Part shown: positions 39,401-51,400 of the stretch, one piece after another
Position numbering within the stretch: the first letter of the stretch is position 1
Layout: each line of letters begins with the position of its first letter
DNA from: Diospyros lotus
Taxonomy: Eukaryota; Streptophyta; Magnoliopsida; Ericales; Ebenaceae
Length of the DNA stretch: 64,000 nt
Direction: 5' to 3'
Assembly (NCBI RefSeq): GCF_014633365.1
Contig: NC_068339.1
Coordinates: 12,857,925-12,921,924, forward strand
Position numbers and translations under genes: made by a program
The notes under the pieces: model-generated
The model's database searches: none
Told to the model about the DNA's origin: nothing
The model's input: only the letters and a program-made list of their open reading frames with translations

Positions 39401-42400
39401 CAATGACTGGGCTTTACAAGCATGCAATTGGCAAGAAATTGTTTCCTCAGCTGCATGCAGTATTGACAAGCATTTTTCATTTAATTGTCAATATCAGAGG
39501 CAACCTCACTCTATTCATAGCAAATAGCATATGATGTTTTACCAACAACTATAGCAACTACCTTCTACTACTCTCTTTTTCAATGACTGGGCTTTACAAG
39601 CACACAATTGGCAAGAAATTGTTTCCTCAGCTGCATGCAGTATTGACAAGCATTTTTCATTTAATTGTCAATATCAGAGGCAACCTCACTCTATTCATAG
39701 CAAATAACATATGATGTTTTACCAACAACTATAGCAACTACCTTCTACTACTCTCTTTTTCAATGACTGGGCTTTACAAGCACGCAATTGGCGAGAAATT
39801 GTTTCCTCAACTGCATGCAGTATTGACAAGCATTTTTCATCTCCATCTGCTTTCAAAGGTAGACCATATGTCATTGTAAAAAGATCTTCTTCCTGCCAAA
39901 AGAAAACAAATAGAATTAAAAACACATGATGGTCATACACATCTGTCATGATTTAGTTCCAAAAGATTGATGATTCAAAAACCTTAAAAGTAGACAAACT
40001 TCCTCCATAGAGAATCATGTGTAGTTGCCCCAAAAAAAGTATCATTATCTTTCAGAACAAAGTCCATTCATGGCTCATAATCAACAAATGAATCATTCTT
40101 CCATCAAAACCATATTTAAGGGCTCATATATAAGTTACACAACTCTAAACTTAGGGTACCCTCCATCGGTTCATGCAACTCAAAAATTAAAATTTCTCAA
40201 TCTACCTTTGGGATTAAAACCAAATTTCTAGATATTTTAGACTGTTGGAGAAGATAAAGGAAAAAGGAGAAATAATTTCAAGCTATAAACGGGTAGATAA
40301 GGAGATAAGAAGATGAGATTAAGATGGGAAAGGATTAGAAGAGTTTGAACTAAGAAGATAAAGGAAAGGAAGGATAAATCTGTTCCAAAACCAGATAAGT
40401 CAGTCCTAGTTCAAATAAATTCTAATCTGGAATATGTTGTTGTAATATATTCCTGTATTTTAGGAGATTTTTCAAGGGATTGTGTGTATATATAACGTAT
40501 CTCTTGGATCAATGAAAGCATGGAAGTACATTCTTTTCATTAACTTCCAACATTCCTTTTATTTTTCATGGTATCAAAGCCACTTTCTTGTGGCAGACGT
40601 TCCTTTCTTCCCTACGACCTGTAGACTCCTTTAAGCACACTTCATGGCTGAAACCCAATTAGCTAGTGAAGCATCTACCATCATACCTCCTCCAATGAGG
40701 AATGCACAAGTTCCAGCTACTCCAATTTGTTAGAATGTTGTCTCAAGTAGATCCAGATTTTAAAGCAGTCAAATGAGTCGGTTTTTATGGGTTTAGTCAG
40801 GCGGTTTCTCAGCTTGTAATTAGTTTTAAGTTTGAGGGTAAAATCGGAAATGTCTAATCCTATTTATAAGCCTTAGATATTATCACCTATTATTCTATAA
40901 ATAGGGCAGGGGTCTAGGCTTTTGTAAGGTTGCTCATTTTCTCACGAGTAAGTTCAAGAGTAAAGGCTTTGTGTTCAAGAAATAGACTTTGTAATCTTGG
41001 AGTGACTTGTAATCGTGAGGCGAGTGTTGTACTGCTATCATTCTGAATTAAAGAGGCTGCTATCAGGAGGCTTTAAGAGGCTTGATGTAGGGTTGTCCTA
41101 AGGGCAATCCGAACCAAGATAATCTGCTATGTTCTTCTTGTGGTTTGGTTTAATTTTCTGTCATATACATTCTGTTTTCATTCTCATTCATTTGTTTTCT
41201 GTTATCATTGAAATCCGAGTGTGTGCGCAAGGGTGAGGTTGAGAATTCCGTCCAAGAAATCCATCTCTAAGTGCTCCTAAGTTAACACCAATGGCTCAGC
41301 ATAAACTGAATGGAACCAATTTTAGAGAATAATCCCAATTAATTTTGCTGGTAGTTCGGGGAAAAGGGAAGGCTAGTTATTTGATAAGTGCAATTCCTAA
41401 GCCTAACGCAGACTCAGCAACCTATGGTGTTTGGGAGGCAGAAAACTCTATTGTCATGGCCTAGTTGATTAATTCCATGGAGCCAAAGATTGGAAGAACT
41501 TACCTGTTCTACGAGACAGCCTAGGAGATTTGGAAAGCTATGCAAGAAATATATTCAGACAAGGAAAACACTACCCAATGTTTTTAGATTCGATCTACCA
41601 TTCAAATAACAAGACAAGGTACTAGTTCTGTTACTGAATATTACAACACTAACAGAATTGTGACAAGAAATGGACCTATTTTATAAAATCACATGGGAGT
41701 GTTAAGAAGATGGAAAAAAGTATGACAAGATGATAGAAAAGGAGAGTGTGTGTGATTTCCTACACAGCCTTAACTCTGATCTTGATAAAGTTAGAGACCG
41801 ATTACTTGGAACCAAACATTTTCCATCAATAAGGGAAGTTTTTGCAGAAGTCAAGTGAGAAGAAAGCAGGAAGAAAGTAATGCTAATTTCATCAGGAACT
41901 TCCAATTCTGATGTATACACAAAAACATCAACCCTGGTCTCTTCAAGGATGAAAACACCTAACACATCTAGAGAAGAGTCCCAGAAAGATAAACAATGGT
42001 GTGACCACTGCAATAAGCCATATCACACGAAGGAAACTTGTTGGAAAATCTATAGAAAACCAACAAATTGGATGCCTAGAACTAGAGGGAGGCAAATCAA
42101 GCAGCCTATGGGGTAGAAGTTGAGACTGGAAAATCAACTAACCTGACTTTATTGGCAAATCAATTGGAGGTTTTACAACAATTGTTGAGTCAAACTAAGG
42201 TAATCAAACCTAAGACCACAGAAAATCCTAGTCCGGTAGTGTCACTGGCTAAACAAGGTATATCTAAACACTCCCTAATTTTATTTAAATTCCCTATAGA
42301 CTGTTGGATAATAGACACAAGTGCTTCAAATCACATGACCGATTCACTCAAGGTGTTGTCAGCCTACGAACCTTGTGATCATGGCATAACTATCTCAATG

Positions 42401-45400
42401 ACCGATGGTACTACATCTATGGCTCGAGAGAAAGGGATAGCTAATGTGGTAGGCTTAATTCTGGAATCAGTTTTATATGTACCTTATTTGAAATGTAACT
42501 TACTATTAGTGAGCAAACTAACTAAAGACAAGAGTTGTTTGGTGACATTTTTCCCTTATTATGAATTTCAGGACCTATCTTTGGGGAAAATGATTGGCAA
42601 TGCTAAGGAGAAAAGAGGTCTCTATTATATCTCAAGGCTTGGTCATTCTCTTGGATCTAGGTCACATATTCGATCCTCCATGTCTATTATTTCATATTCT
42701 AATATTATGTTATGGTACCAACGTTTAGGGCATCCTAGTTCCAACTATCTCAAAGTTCTATATCCTTCTCTTTTCATTAATAAAAGGAGCCATTATTTTC
42801 ATTGTGAATAGTGTATCCTTGCTAAACAAACCAAAAGTTCACATCCAACTCATATATATAAGCCTTCAAAGCCATTTTATTTGGTTCATAGTGATATGTG
42901 GGGGCCAGCAATGACTCCTAATTTAACTAATACTCGTTACTTCATCACATTTATAGATGACCATACAAGAGTTAGCTAGGTGTTTTTAATGAAAGACAAA
43001 TCTGAAGCCTGTGTTGTAAGGTTTCATCAAATGATAAAAAATGTCTTCCAATCCTCCATCCATGTTTTACGTTCAAATAATGGCCAGGAATATTTTTCCA
43101 ATGACTTCAATCATTATCTAACTAAGCGTGGCATTATTCACAAAATTCATACCCTTACAACCCTCAACAAAATGGGGTGACAGAAAGAAAAAATCGCCAT
43201 CTTCCTAAGAGTACAAGGACTATCATGTTCGCTAATTCAATGCCTAATGCTTATAGGGGAGAAGCAATTCATACAGCCTCATATCTTATTAGTTGACTTC
43301 CCTCCAAGGTCCTTGCATTTAGAACTCCCCTAAGTGTCTTTCTTGACTTCTATCCTCGTCATACTCGAGTCCTAAATTCTCTTTCTCCGAAAGTTTTTGG
43401 GTGTACTATTTTTGTACACAAGTACCAACCTTCTCAATCCAAACTTAAACCTAAAGCTCTCAAATGCATATTTGTTGGTTATTCTCCTACTCAACAAGGG
43501 TATAAAACTATAAATGCTACAGTCCTTCTACACGATACTTTATTGTGTCTTGTAATGCATCCTTCCTTGAGCATCAACCATTTTTCTCCCCTATTCCTCT
43601 GCAAAAGGGCACACCAAGTGCAAAGGAATATTAGGACTCCATCATATCTCTACCTATGAGTTCACCTCCTATCTCTCCTCCTACTTCCCTACCTTCTATG
43701 ATGTCTAATCATGAACCACCTCTTACTACTGAACCAGTTTCTCCTACCCAAACGTTAGTGTCTAATCTAGGGGGAAATCAGGAAAACCAGATCCAAGATG
43801 ATCCAACTTTTGACAAACCATCCTTGGTGTATTTTAGAAGGCCTCGTAACCCTCAGCCAAACTTATTGTCTAATCTAGAGATACGTCCAAATATTGGTAC
43901 TATGGAAGATGATGGTGATGTGGAAAGGATGACATCTAACAAATTTGATAACCTAGATATCCCAATAGCACTAAGGAAATGAGTGAGATCATGTACCAAA
44001 CACCCTATTTCAAATTATTTGGGGTATTCAAATCTATCTCCTCAGTTCAAGGCTTTTACTGTTAGCATTGATGATATTGTGATCCCTAGAGATATATATC
44101 ATGCATTACAGGATGAGAAATGGAAGACAACAGTTATGGATGAGATGCAGGCTTTAGAAGCTAATGGAACTAGGGATATTGTGAGGCTACCTGATGGAAA
44201 GAAAATTGTTGACAACAAATGGGTTTTTACAGTGAAGTACAAGTCAAATGGAAGCATGGACAAGTACAAGGCTAGACTAGTAGCCCAAGGGTTTACACAA
44301 ACCCAAGGACTTGATTATGAGGAAACTTTTGCTCCAGTAACTAAGCTTAATTCTATCCGAGTGTTGCTCTCATTAGCTGTCAATCTGGATTGAAAATTGC
44401 ACCAACTAGATATCAAGAATGCTTTCTTGAATGGGGAACTAGAAGAAGAGATATATATAAGAATACCCTCGAGTTTTGAGATAGAGAACACAAAGGGGAA
44501 GGTATGCAAATTGAAGAAGTCACTATACGGTCTTAACCAGACCCCTAGGGCGTGGTTCAGATGGTTTAGTGACACTCTAACCAAGCTGAGATACAAACAA
44601 AGGCAGGAAAACTATACCCTATTCATAAAACTTGAAGCAAATGGGAGGAGAACAATCCTCATAGTATATGTAGATGACATTATCATCACAAAGGATAACA
44701 TCCTAGAAATTGAAAATCTCAAGGAGCAACTGAGGACTGCATTTGAAATAAAAGACTTAGGAGAATTGAGATATTTCCTTGGAATGGAAGTGGCTAGAAG
44801 CAAAGAAGGAATTTTCATATCCCAAAAGAAGTACACGATAGATTTGTTGAAGGAAACCAGCAAACTCAAGTGTAAACCTACTAGTACTCCACTAGAACCC
44901 AATTGGAAAAATAAAGAAGACAACAGAGGAGAATACCAAGTGGATAAGGGAAGATATCAGCGCTTAGTAAATAAGTTAATCTATTTATCATTCACACATC
45001 TTGGCATTGCATATGCTGTAAGCATAGTTAGTCAATTCATGCATTCACCTACAAGAATACATCTTAAGGTAGCACATCACATCACATCCTTAGGTATCTC
45101 AAAGGAACACCTAGGAAAGGACTTTTATTTAAGAAGAGCCCAGACAGGAGAATTAGTGGATATGTAGATGTAGATTGGGTTGGTTTCATTGAGGATAGCA
45201 AATCTACATTTGGATATTGCACTAAACTATGGGGCAATTTGGTTACATGAAGAAGCAAGAAGCAACCAGTAATGGCTCGTAGCAATGCAAAAACATAATA
45301 TAGAGCTATAGCTCAAGGCATATGTGAGGTGATTTGGGTGGAAAAATTGATGGAGGACCTAAACATACATGTATCCTCTTCAAAAAGGCTCTATGGTGAC

Positions 45401-48400
45401 AGTAAGTCAACAATAAGTATTGTGAATAATCTGGTACAACATGACCGGATAAAACACATAAGAATTAACCGACATTTTGTCAAGCAAGAGATTGATAAAG
45501 GAGATATAAGTCTTACTTATATTCCTACTAAGTTTCAAGAGACAAATATTCTTACAAAGGCAATGTAGAAGCAAGGTTTTGAATCCATTCAAAGCAAGCT
45601 GGGAATGATGGATATCTATTCACCAACTTGAGGGAGAGTGTTGGAGAAGATAAAGGAAAAAGGAGAAATAATTTCAAGTTGTAAACGAGTAAATACGGAG
45701 ATAAGAAGATGAAATTAAGATGGGAAAAGATTAGAAGAGTTCAAACCAAGAAGATAAAGGAAAGGAAGGATGAAGCTATTCCAAAACCAAATAAGGAAGT
45801 CCTAGTTCAAATAAATTCAAATCTGGAATATGTTGTTGTAATCTATTCATGTATTTTAGGAGATTTTTCAGGGGATTGTGTGTATATATAGTGTATCTCT
45901 CAGATCAATGAAAGCATAGAAGTACATTCTTTTCATTAACTTCCATCATTCCTTTTATTTTTCATAGACCCTGTTTAGTTATGGGCTATGTATTTCTATT
46001 TTTTTTGTTTTCAGTGTTTTCAAAACTAAAAATTATAGAAAGCCTAAAGATACCCTTGTTTTTATTTAGTTTTCATTTATGTATAATAAGTTTGAACCTT
46101 CTGAAAACATCTCTTTGTTATTAATTAAATTGGGGTGTTTTTAGACCAATTTCCCGTTTTTGAAACCAGTTCCCTCCCTCCCTCACCGCTTCAAAGGCTA
46201 AGGACCTTAATTTCTGAGCAGTACAAATCTGTTGATATCAGAGGCTAAGGATCTTAACTTTTGTGCAGTATGTATCTGGTGATCTCACCCTAAAGGCAAT
46301 TCAGATCACTGAGTAAAGAAGTCTTGTCTTCTTCTTCTACTACACATGCATCACACTCTCTGCCCCCTCCTCTTAGTGTAGCCACCTCTTCCAACCCTTT
46401 TAACTAGTATAATTTCTTGGGCTTCAGTTTATTGGCTCTTTTCAGCACTAATACTACACATATTTTCTTCATATTTTCCTTAAGAAAATATCAGACATTT
46501 AGAGTTTTAAAGTGTAAGAGAAATGTTAATTCAAGTGACAGGGTAGCCCACTACTTCTCTAAGTAACCTATACTTTTCCAGGTTCGTACTCTAATTGAGG
46601 CATCAGAATCACACAAATGATCCTACTTTTCTTGAGAAGTAAGAGGTATGTCCACTTAAAAAGCATCAAGGGTAGGCCACCCAAGTACAAGAAGAAACAA
46701 AACAAAGCTAGTAGATGAAGTAAAGACTTTTCAGGTTGTATATCATCAACAAAGTGCAAAAAAAGGAGTTAAGACTCACCCTACCAAGAAACCAACTATA
46801 AAAATTGATAGAAAATAGGACTTCAGCCCGAAAAGGTCTCCACGGGACTACAAAAGTTTCCCCTATTTCATTCACCTTAATACACCTCATCCAATAAAAC
46901 AAAGCCAAAACATTAACACTCCTTCACTATTCGACCTTACCACCAACCATATAATAATGCATGAGAAATACTTCATTGCTAAGACCCAACATATCCAAAA
47001 ATGCAAAAGAATGAGGAGCAATTAAAATAGTCTTGCCACATTACAAAATTAAGAAGACATCAAATACACTTGCCATCTCTTTTTGAAGGCAACAGCATAA
47101 CCAATATTTGACAACTCATAATCAAGTTGTCCACATATAGAATTTTCCCATGAATAATGTGCCAGAAGAAACTAACCTTAGGCCACATGACAAAGTCCAT
47201 CAACATTTCTTTGATACAGCCAAATAAAAAGGTTTGACCTCAAACATGCAGTATTTGGAGGCCAAGTAAATCGCCAAACTTTGCCACTCTTAACATTCTA
47301 GGCAAGCTAAAGAAGTTTCTAATTCAACTTACCAAACCTTCAAAATCCTCCTTAGATGAATATACCACCCTCGCTAATCTGCATTTTGGCCTCCTTATTA
47401 ACCAGCAATGCAGATGTTTTGAAAGGAAGATAGATATCCCCTAATCCTATTCCCCGTACCACAACCTTACTCCATTACTCATCTTCAAGCCAAAATTATC
47501 CACAAAGCTTTGCAAACACTTAAGAAGCCTTCCCAAAAACCACATTCAAACCAGAGAAACAACTTAAATAGTCCAACTGCCACATGAAGAACCATATTTG
47601 ATTTTGACCACAAAAGCATTCCTCAAATATTTTCAAGGATGGTAATGGGTGCCCTACCCTGTGGGTTCCCACCAAAACCCTACCACGATGGGGAGGGTTT
47701 GGGTATCAAAAAATACCCATGGGTAAGATATTTAAAATACCATCGGGTATTGATAGAGTGGCAAGGATAGGGTCCCCTACCTATACCCTATCTTGATATA
47801 ATATCATATATTATTTTATTTAATTATATATTACAATTCATATATTCAAAAATACCCAAATCAGAAATATTCTCACAAACTTGAAACCTTAACCTAGTTA
47901 TGATCTCTCTTGCCTCTCACCATTGCCATTAACAAACTAAGGTGGTATTTTTTTATTGATGTATTGGAACAATTTAAAATTTTGCAGATATTACTTTTTA
48001 GCTTTTTGCTTGCACTAATGTCAAATTCCTTTGTTATCAAATTGTTGTGAAAGTTATTTAAACTATGAATACGAATTTGTTAGAATAATATATATTGGGT
48101 ATATGGGCATCCATCAAATAACCATTACCCTACAAGTATGGAGATGGGGGTTAAACAAAATACCCTAAAGGTACAAGTACGAGGGCAAGAATAGAGATGT
48201 AGGTACAAGGATGGGTAGAGGGGCCTCCCCTTTACCATCCCTAAATAGTTTACTATTTCACAAGAAAATCTCCAATCCCACTAACCCATCAACATTTGAT
48301 TAAAATACATTCAACCTCCTATACTACACCACATGTCTCCAAAAGGAGAGCACACCATGTCTTAATCCACCAAATGATACATGAATTCCTACCAAAAACT

Positions 48401-51400
48401 CCCAGATTTTTGCATCTTCTCCAACTTCTTAGTGGCTAACACCCTAATTAAAAAAAACCCAATATCAAATGCATAAACATCCTCAACAAATTGCTTATAA
48501 TGACTTTCTTTTTTTGGGGGGGGGCAGACTTGCTCCCTTAAATTTGTCTCTTCCCATACTATCTTAACTTTAAAAGAAGAACCTACCAATAATCAAAATA
48601 AGAAAAGACCCCAGTCCACATCCAAGGCAGAAACTGTAGTTTGAAAATTCAATCCCTCTATCACCAGAAAAATTGCTTATCCCAAAAATAAAAGAAAAAA
48701 AAAATCTTCAATCTCATATCCCCATTACAACTTCAAAAAGAACAACAAAAGTTAGAGATAATCCAAATGATTTGGCTCCAAAGAAAGTGGTTGCATCGTA
48801 TGCATAGAGTAAAAATAAACCACCAAAAATCAAGACCATGCCCATACACGTCATCAGCCTTCCAGAAAGGTAGTATGTGTGGCCAGTTGCTGCTCCATAA
48901 ATCACCCTGCTAAATGCCTCCATAACCAAGATAAAAGAAAAGGAGGATGCATTTTCTTGTCCCAAACCTCTAATATACTACAAAATCCTTCTGGAATGCA
49001 GACCAAACTCAAAATTTCACAATGTAAAGAATCCACTTCCTCCATTTCTTTAGGAGGACCCACCCCTCCAGATAAATATAGGATAAAATGCTAACTACTA
49101 GTCATACACCTTCTTGATGTCTAATTTACAGATAACTCTTTATATTCCACCCATTAATCTCAAGTCTGCAGTCTTGCAACCTATATTGCAACAAAATTTG
49201 GCTCCCTGCCCCAAAAGATTTTGGGATTTGGAAACTAACAACCTAGCACCTCTTTTAATTAAATAGCAAAAATCTAGTCTATCGATTTAGGCATCACAGA
49301 CAAAAGACTACCAGGTCTAACATCCCTAGTGCCTTCTGCAACTCCCTTCCCAGGAATTAACTCCATAATAATTTATTAAGCCTCTTTTACAATTCACCTG
49401 ATCTATGGAGATCCTGCAGTATATCCACAACATCCAGCTTAACAAGGTTCCTGACACTCTGAAAAGAAAGCAATAATAATACAATTTCTTGTTTCAATTT
49501 TATAATAATAATAATATCAATCAATTCAATAGATAGCACAGACAAAAGGTCCTGACTTAGATTTCTATGCCTCCACCTCTAGAGGTAAACATTAGCTAGA
49601 GATACCTGCCAGGCCAAGGGTATATGCATGTTAGTACTTTTGGCCAAGGAAAAAGATTATACAAATACAAGGACAAATGTGAAAGAATCCTAAAAGTGAA
49701 GTTACAAAAAAAATGCTAACAAAGAATGAACAAAGGGCAAGAGTAGTGCTGAATACTTTACTTCATGTGTACGCGCATCAGAGACAACTGAAATAACTGC
49801 ATTGCAGGTTGCACGAATAACTCGGCAATAAGAATGCAACAATGCATGCGATGCTGTTCTATCAGGCCTCAAAAGATAGATACAAGAAAAAATAGTTTGT
49901 GCTAACGAATAACCCTTGTGCCATGTTGCCTGCCATAAAAGAAAGTAAATAATCAGAACCACTGGTGGAGGTAACAACACTCATTCTATGAAATATAAAC
50001 TGTACCTCACATGCTAGAAGATGGTCCATGATGTCAATAGTACATTGGATATCTACAGTTCTATCCGAGCTTAAAGGAATTGGGGCAGCACCATGCTCAA
50101 TAGCTTCATCAACAGAATAATATCTACAAACAATACCTGAATCCATCTTTGGATCCATAATCTAATGACAGCATACGCCCACACATGCAACCCAAAAAAT
50201 AAAAAATAAAATATTAGTATGAGATGGATCATAACTAATTTAAGATGCAAAATATTATCACATTTCATTATGAAAAATTATATAACAGTCTGAGCTGAGA
50301 ATTAATAATGTATTATATACCAATAACAGAGTAAAAATATGCAAATCTTGATAATGTGGATACATCATATGGCCAGAGCCACCTCTCAAAGAGAAAACAG
50401 AAAAGTACAAAAAATAATAAGTCTATAAATCAAAAAAAAAAAAAAAAAAGGAGCAAAAGGCAATCCTCCTCAAATTACCCATTTCAATTCAAAAAATACC
50501 ACTTTGGTACTTAGAAGCATCAGCAATAACATGGCACATTGAAACAGAAAAACTAAGAATACACCACCTGATCATCAAGTTCCAGTATCGAGTAAATATG
50601 GAGAAGATACCTAGCAAATTATATGTTAGTAGAGAAAAGGAAGCATGAGGGAATACAAGCAAATAACATAAGCAAACTAAGAATTAGACCAGATCGGAGA
50701 GGAACTTCTAGTTCCATATAATTTTTCTTTTAGAAGTCCATATGTTCCATACAGTTAACATTAAAATTAATGTTCAATCAAAAGAGTAAAACATGATTAA
50801 GAACAATCAACAGAGACAAGAAATGATACATATAATGAAGAATACACAAGTAGCACAATATAGTGTCATCTTATCTCTAATTAAGGGAATCCATGACTGA
50901 AAACAAAAACTAAAAAAATTTGCAGTAATGAGAACAGTGTCAGAAATCTCCTCGTCACTTTAGATCTTGTTAACTTTTATGGTTAACCAGCCTGGATCCC
51001 TACAATGCGTCAAGCACACTCAATGAACTTGTTCAGATTAGTTCTGCTTTCCAGCAAAAGTTCTTTCTTTTTATAGGTTATTTCCTTTTTCTCTTTTTCT
51101 AGCCACAACCCTATTAGCTCACTCAAAAACAATATCCACTGCTTCCATTTTGGCTAAATTTTCAATCTGCAAGCAGTTAGAAACTTTTAATTTCTTTTCT
51201 ACAGTTCAGCATCAACATAAATGTGATTTACTGACATTTGATGTTGATTTGTCAAATTCCTCCTCGTACACCATAAATAAATATCTACTGTAAATACCAA
51301 GTCCAACCAGGTAAACCATTACCTCCAAGGCAGACATGGCAGCAAAAAGATTAAAATTCTCTCCATGTATAAGTTCTCCATCTCGAAGATCTGTCACAAA

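Larger units (their letters stand above)
37714..39741 (-). other. NAA35 intron 5
   Basis: 2028 bp. Contains an L1 3' end (37919-38430), an Au-like SINE (38470-38640), a second SINE-like piece (39258-39400) and, next to exon 5, the duplicated exon/donor copies (39401-39741). The stretch 38641-39257 holds nothing identifiable. Confidence 0.7.
40243..45964 (+). mobile_element. Full-length decayed Ty1/Copia retrotransposon
   Basis: 5722 bp between perfect 5-bp duplications TAGAC (40238-40242, 45965-45969). The two 326-bp LTRs begin TGTTGGAG and end TTTTTCA and differ at about 26 sites by eye (roughly 8 %). A primer-binding site and purine tract are in place. The order gag, protease, integrase, RT, RNase H is Copia. 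Multiple stops and frameshifts make it non-autonomous. It is antisense to NAA35, and a second LTR (40738-41287) is inserted in its gag. Confidence 0.95.
39893..49761 (-). other. NAA35 intron 4 (9.9 kb)
   Basis: The largest intron. Its size is mainly the Copia element (40243-45964, opposite strand to the gene) and an L1 fragment with a hAT inserted in it (46560-49385). About 350 bp on either side hold nothing identifiable. Confidence 0.8.

Noticed and set aside
39401..39840. CRISPR-like or satellite array
   Set aside because: The 180-bp units are adjacent without spacers and are copies of a NAA35 exon and intron segment.
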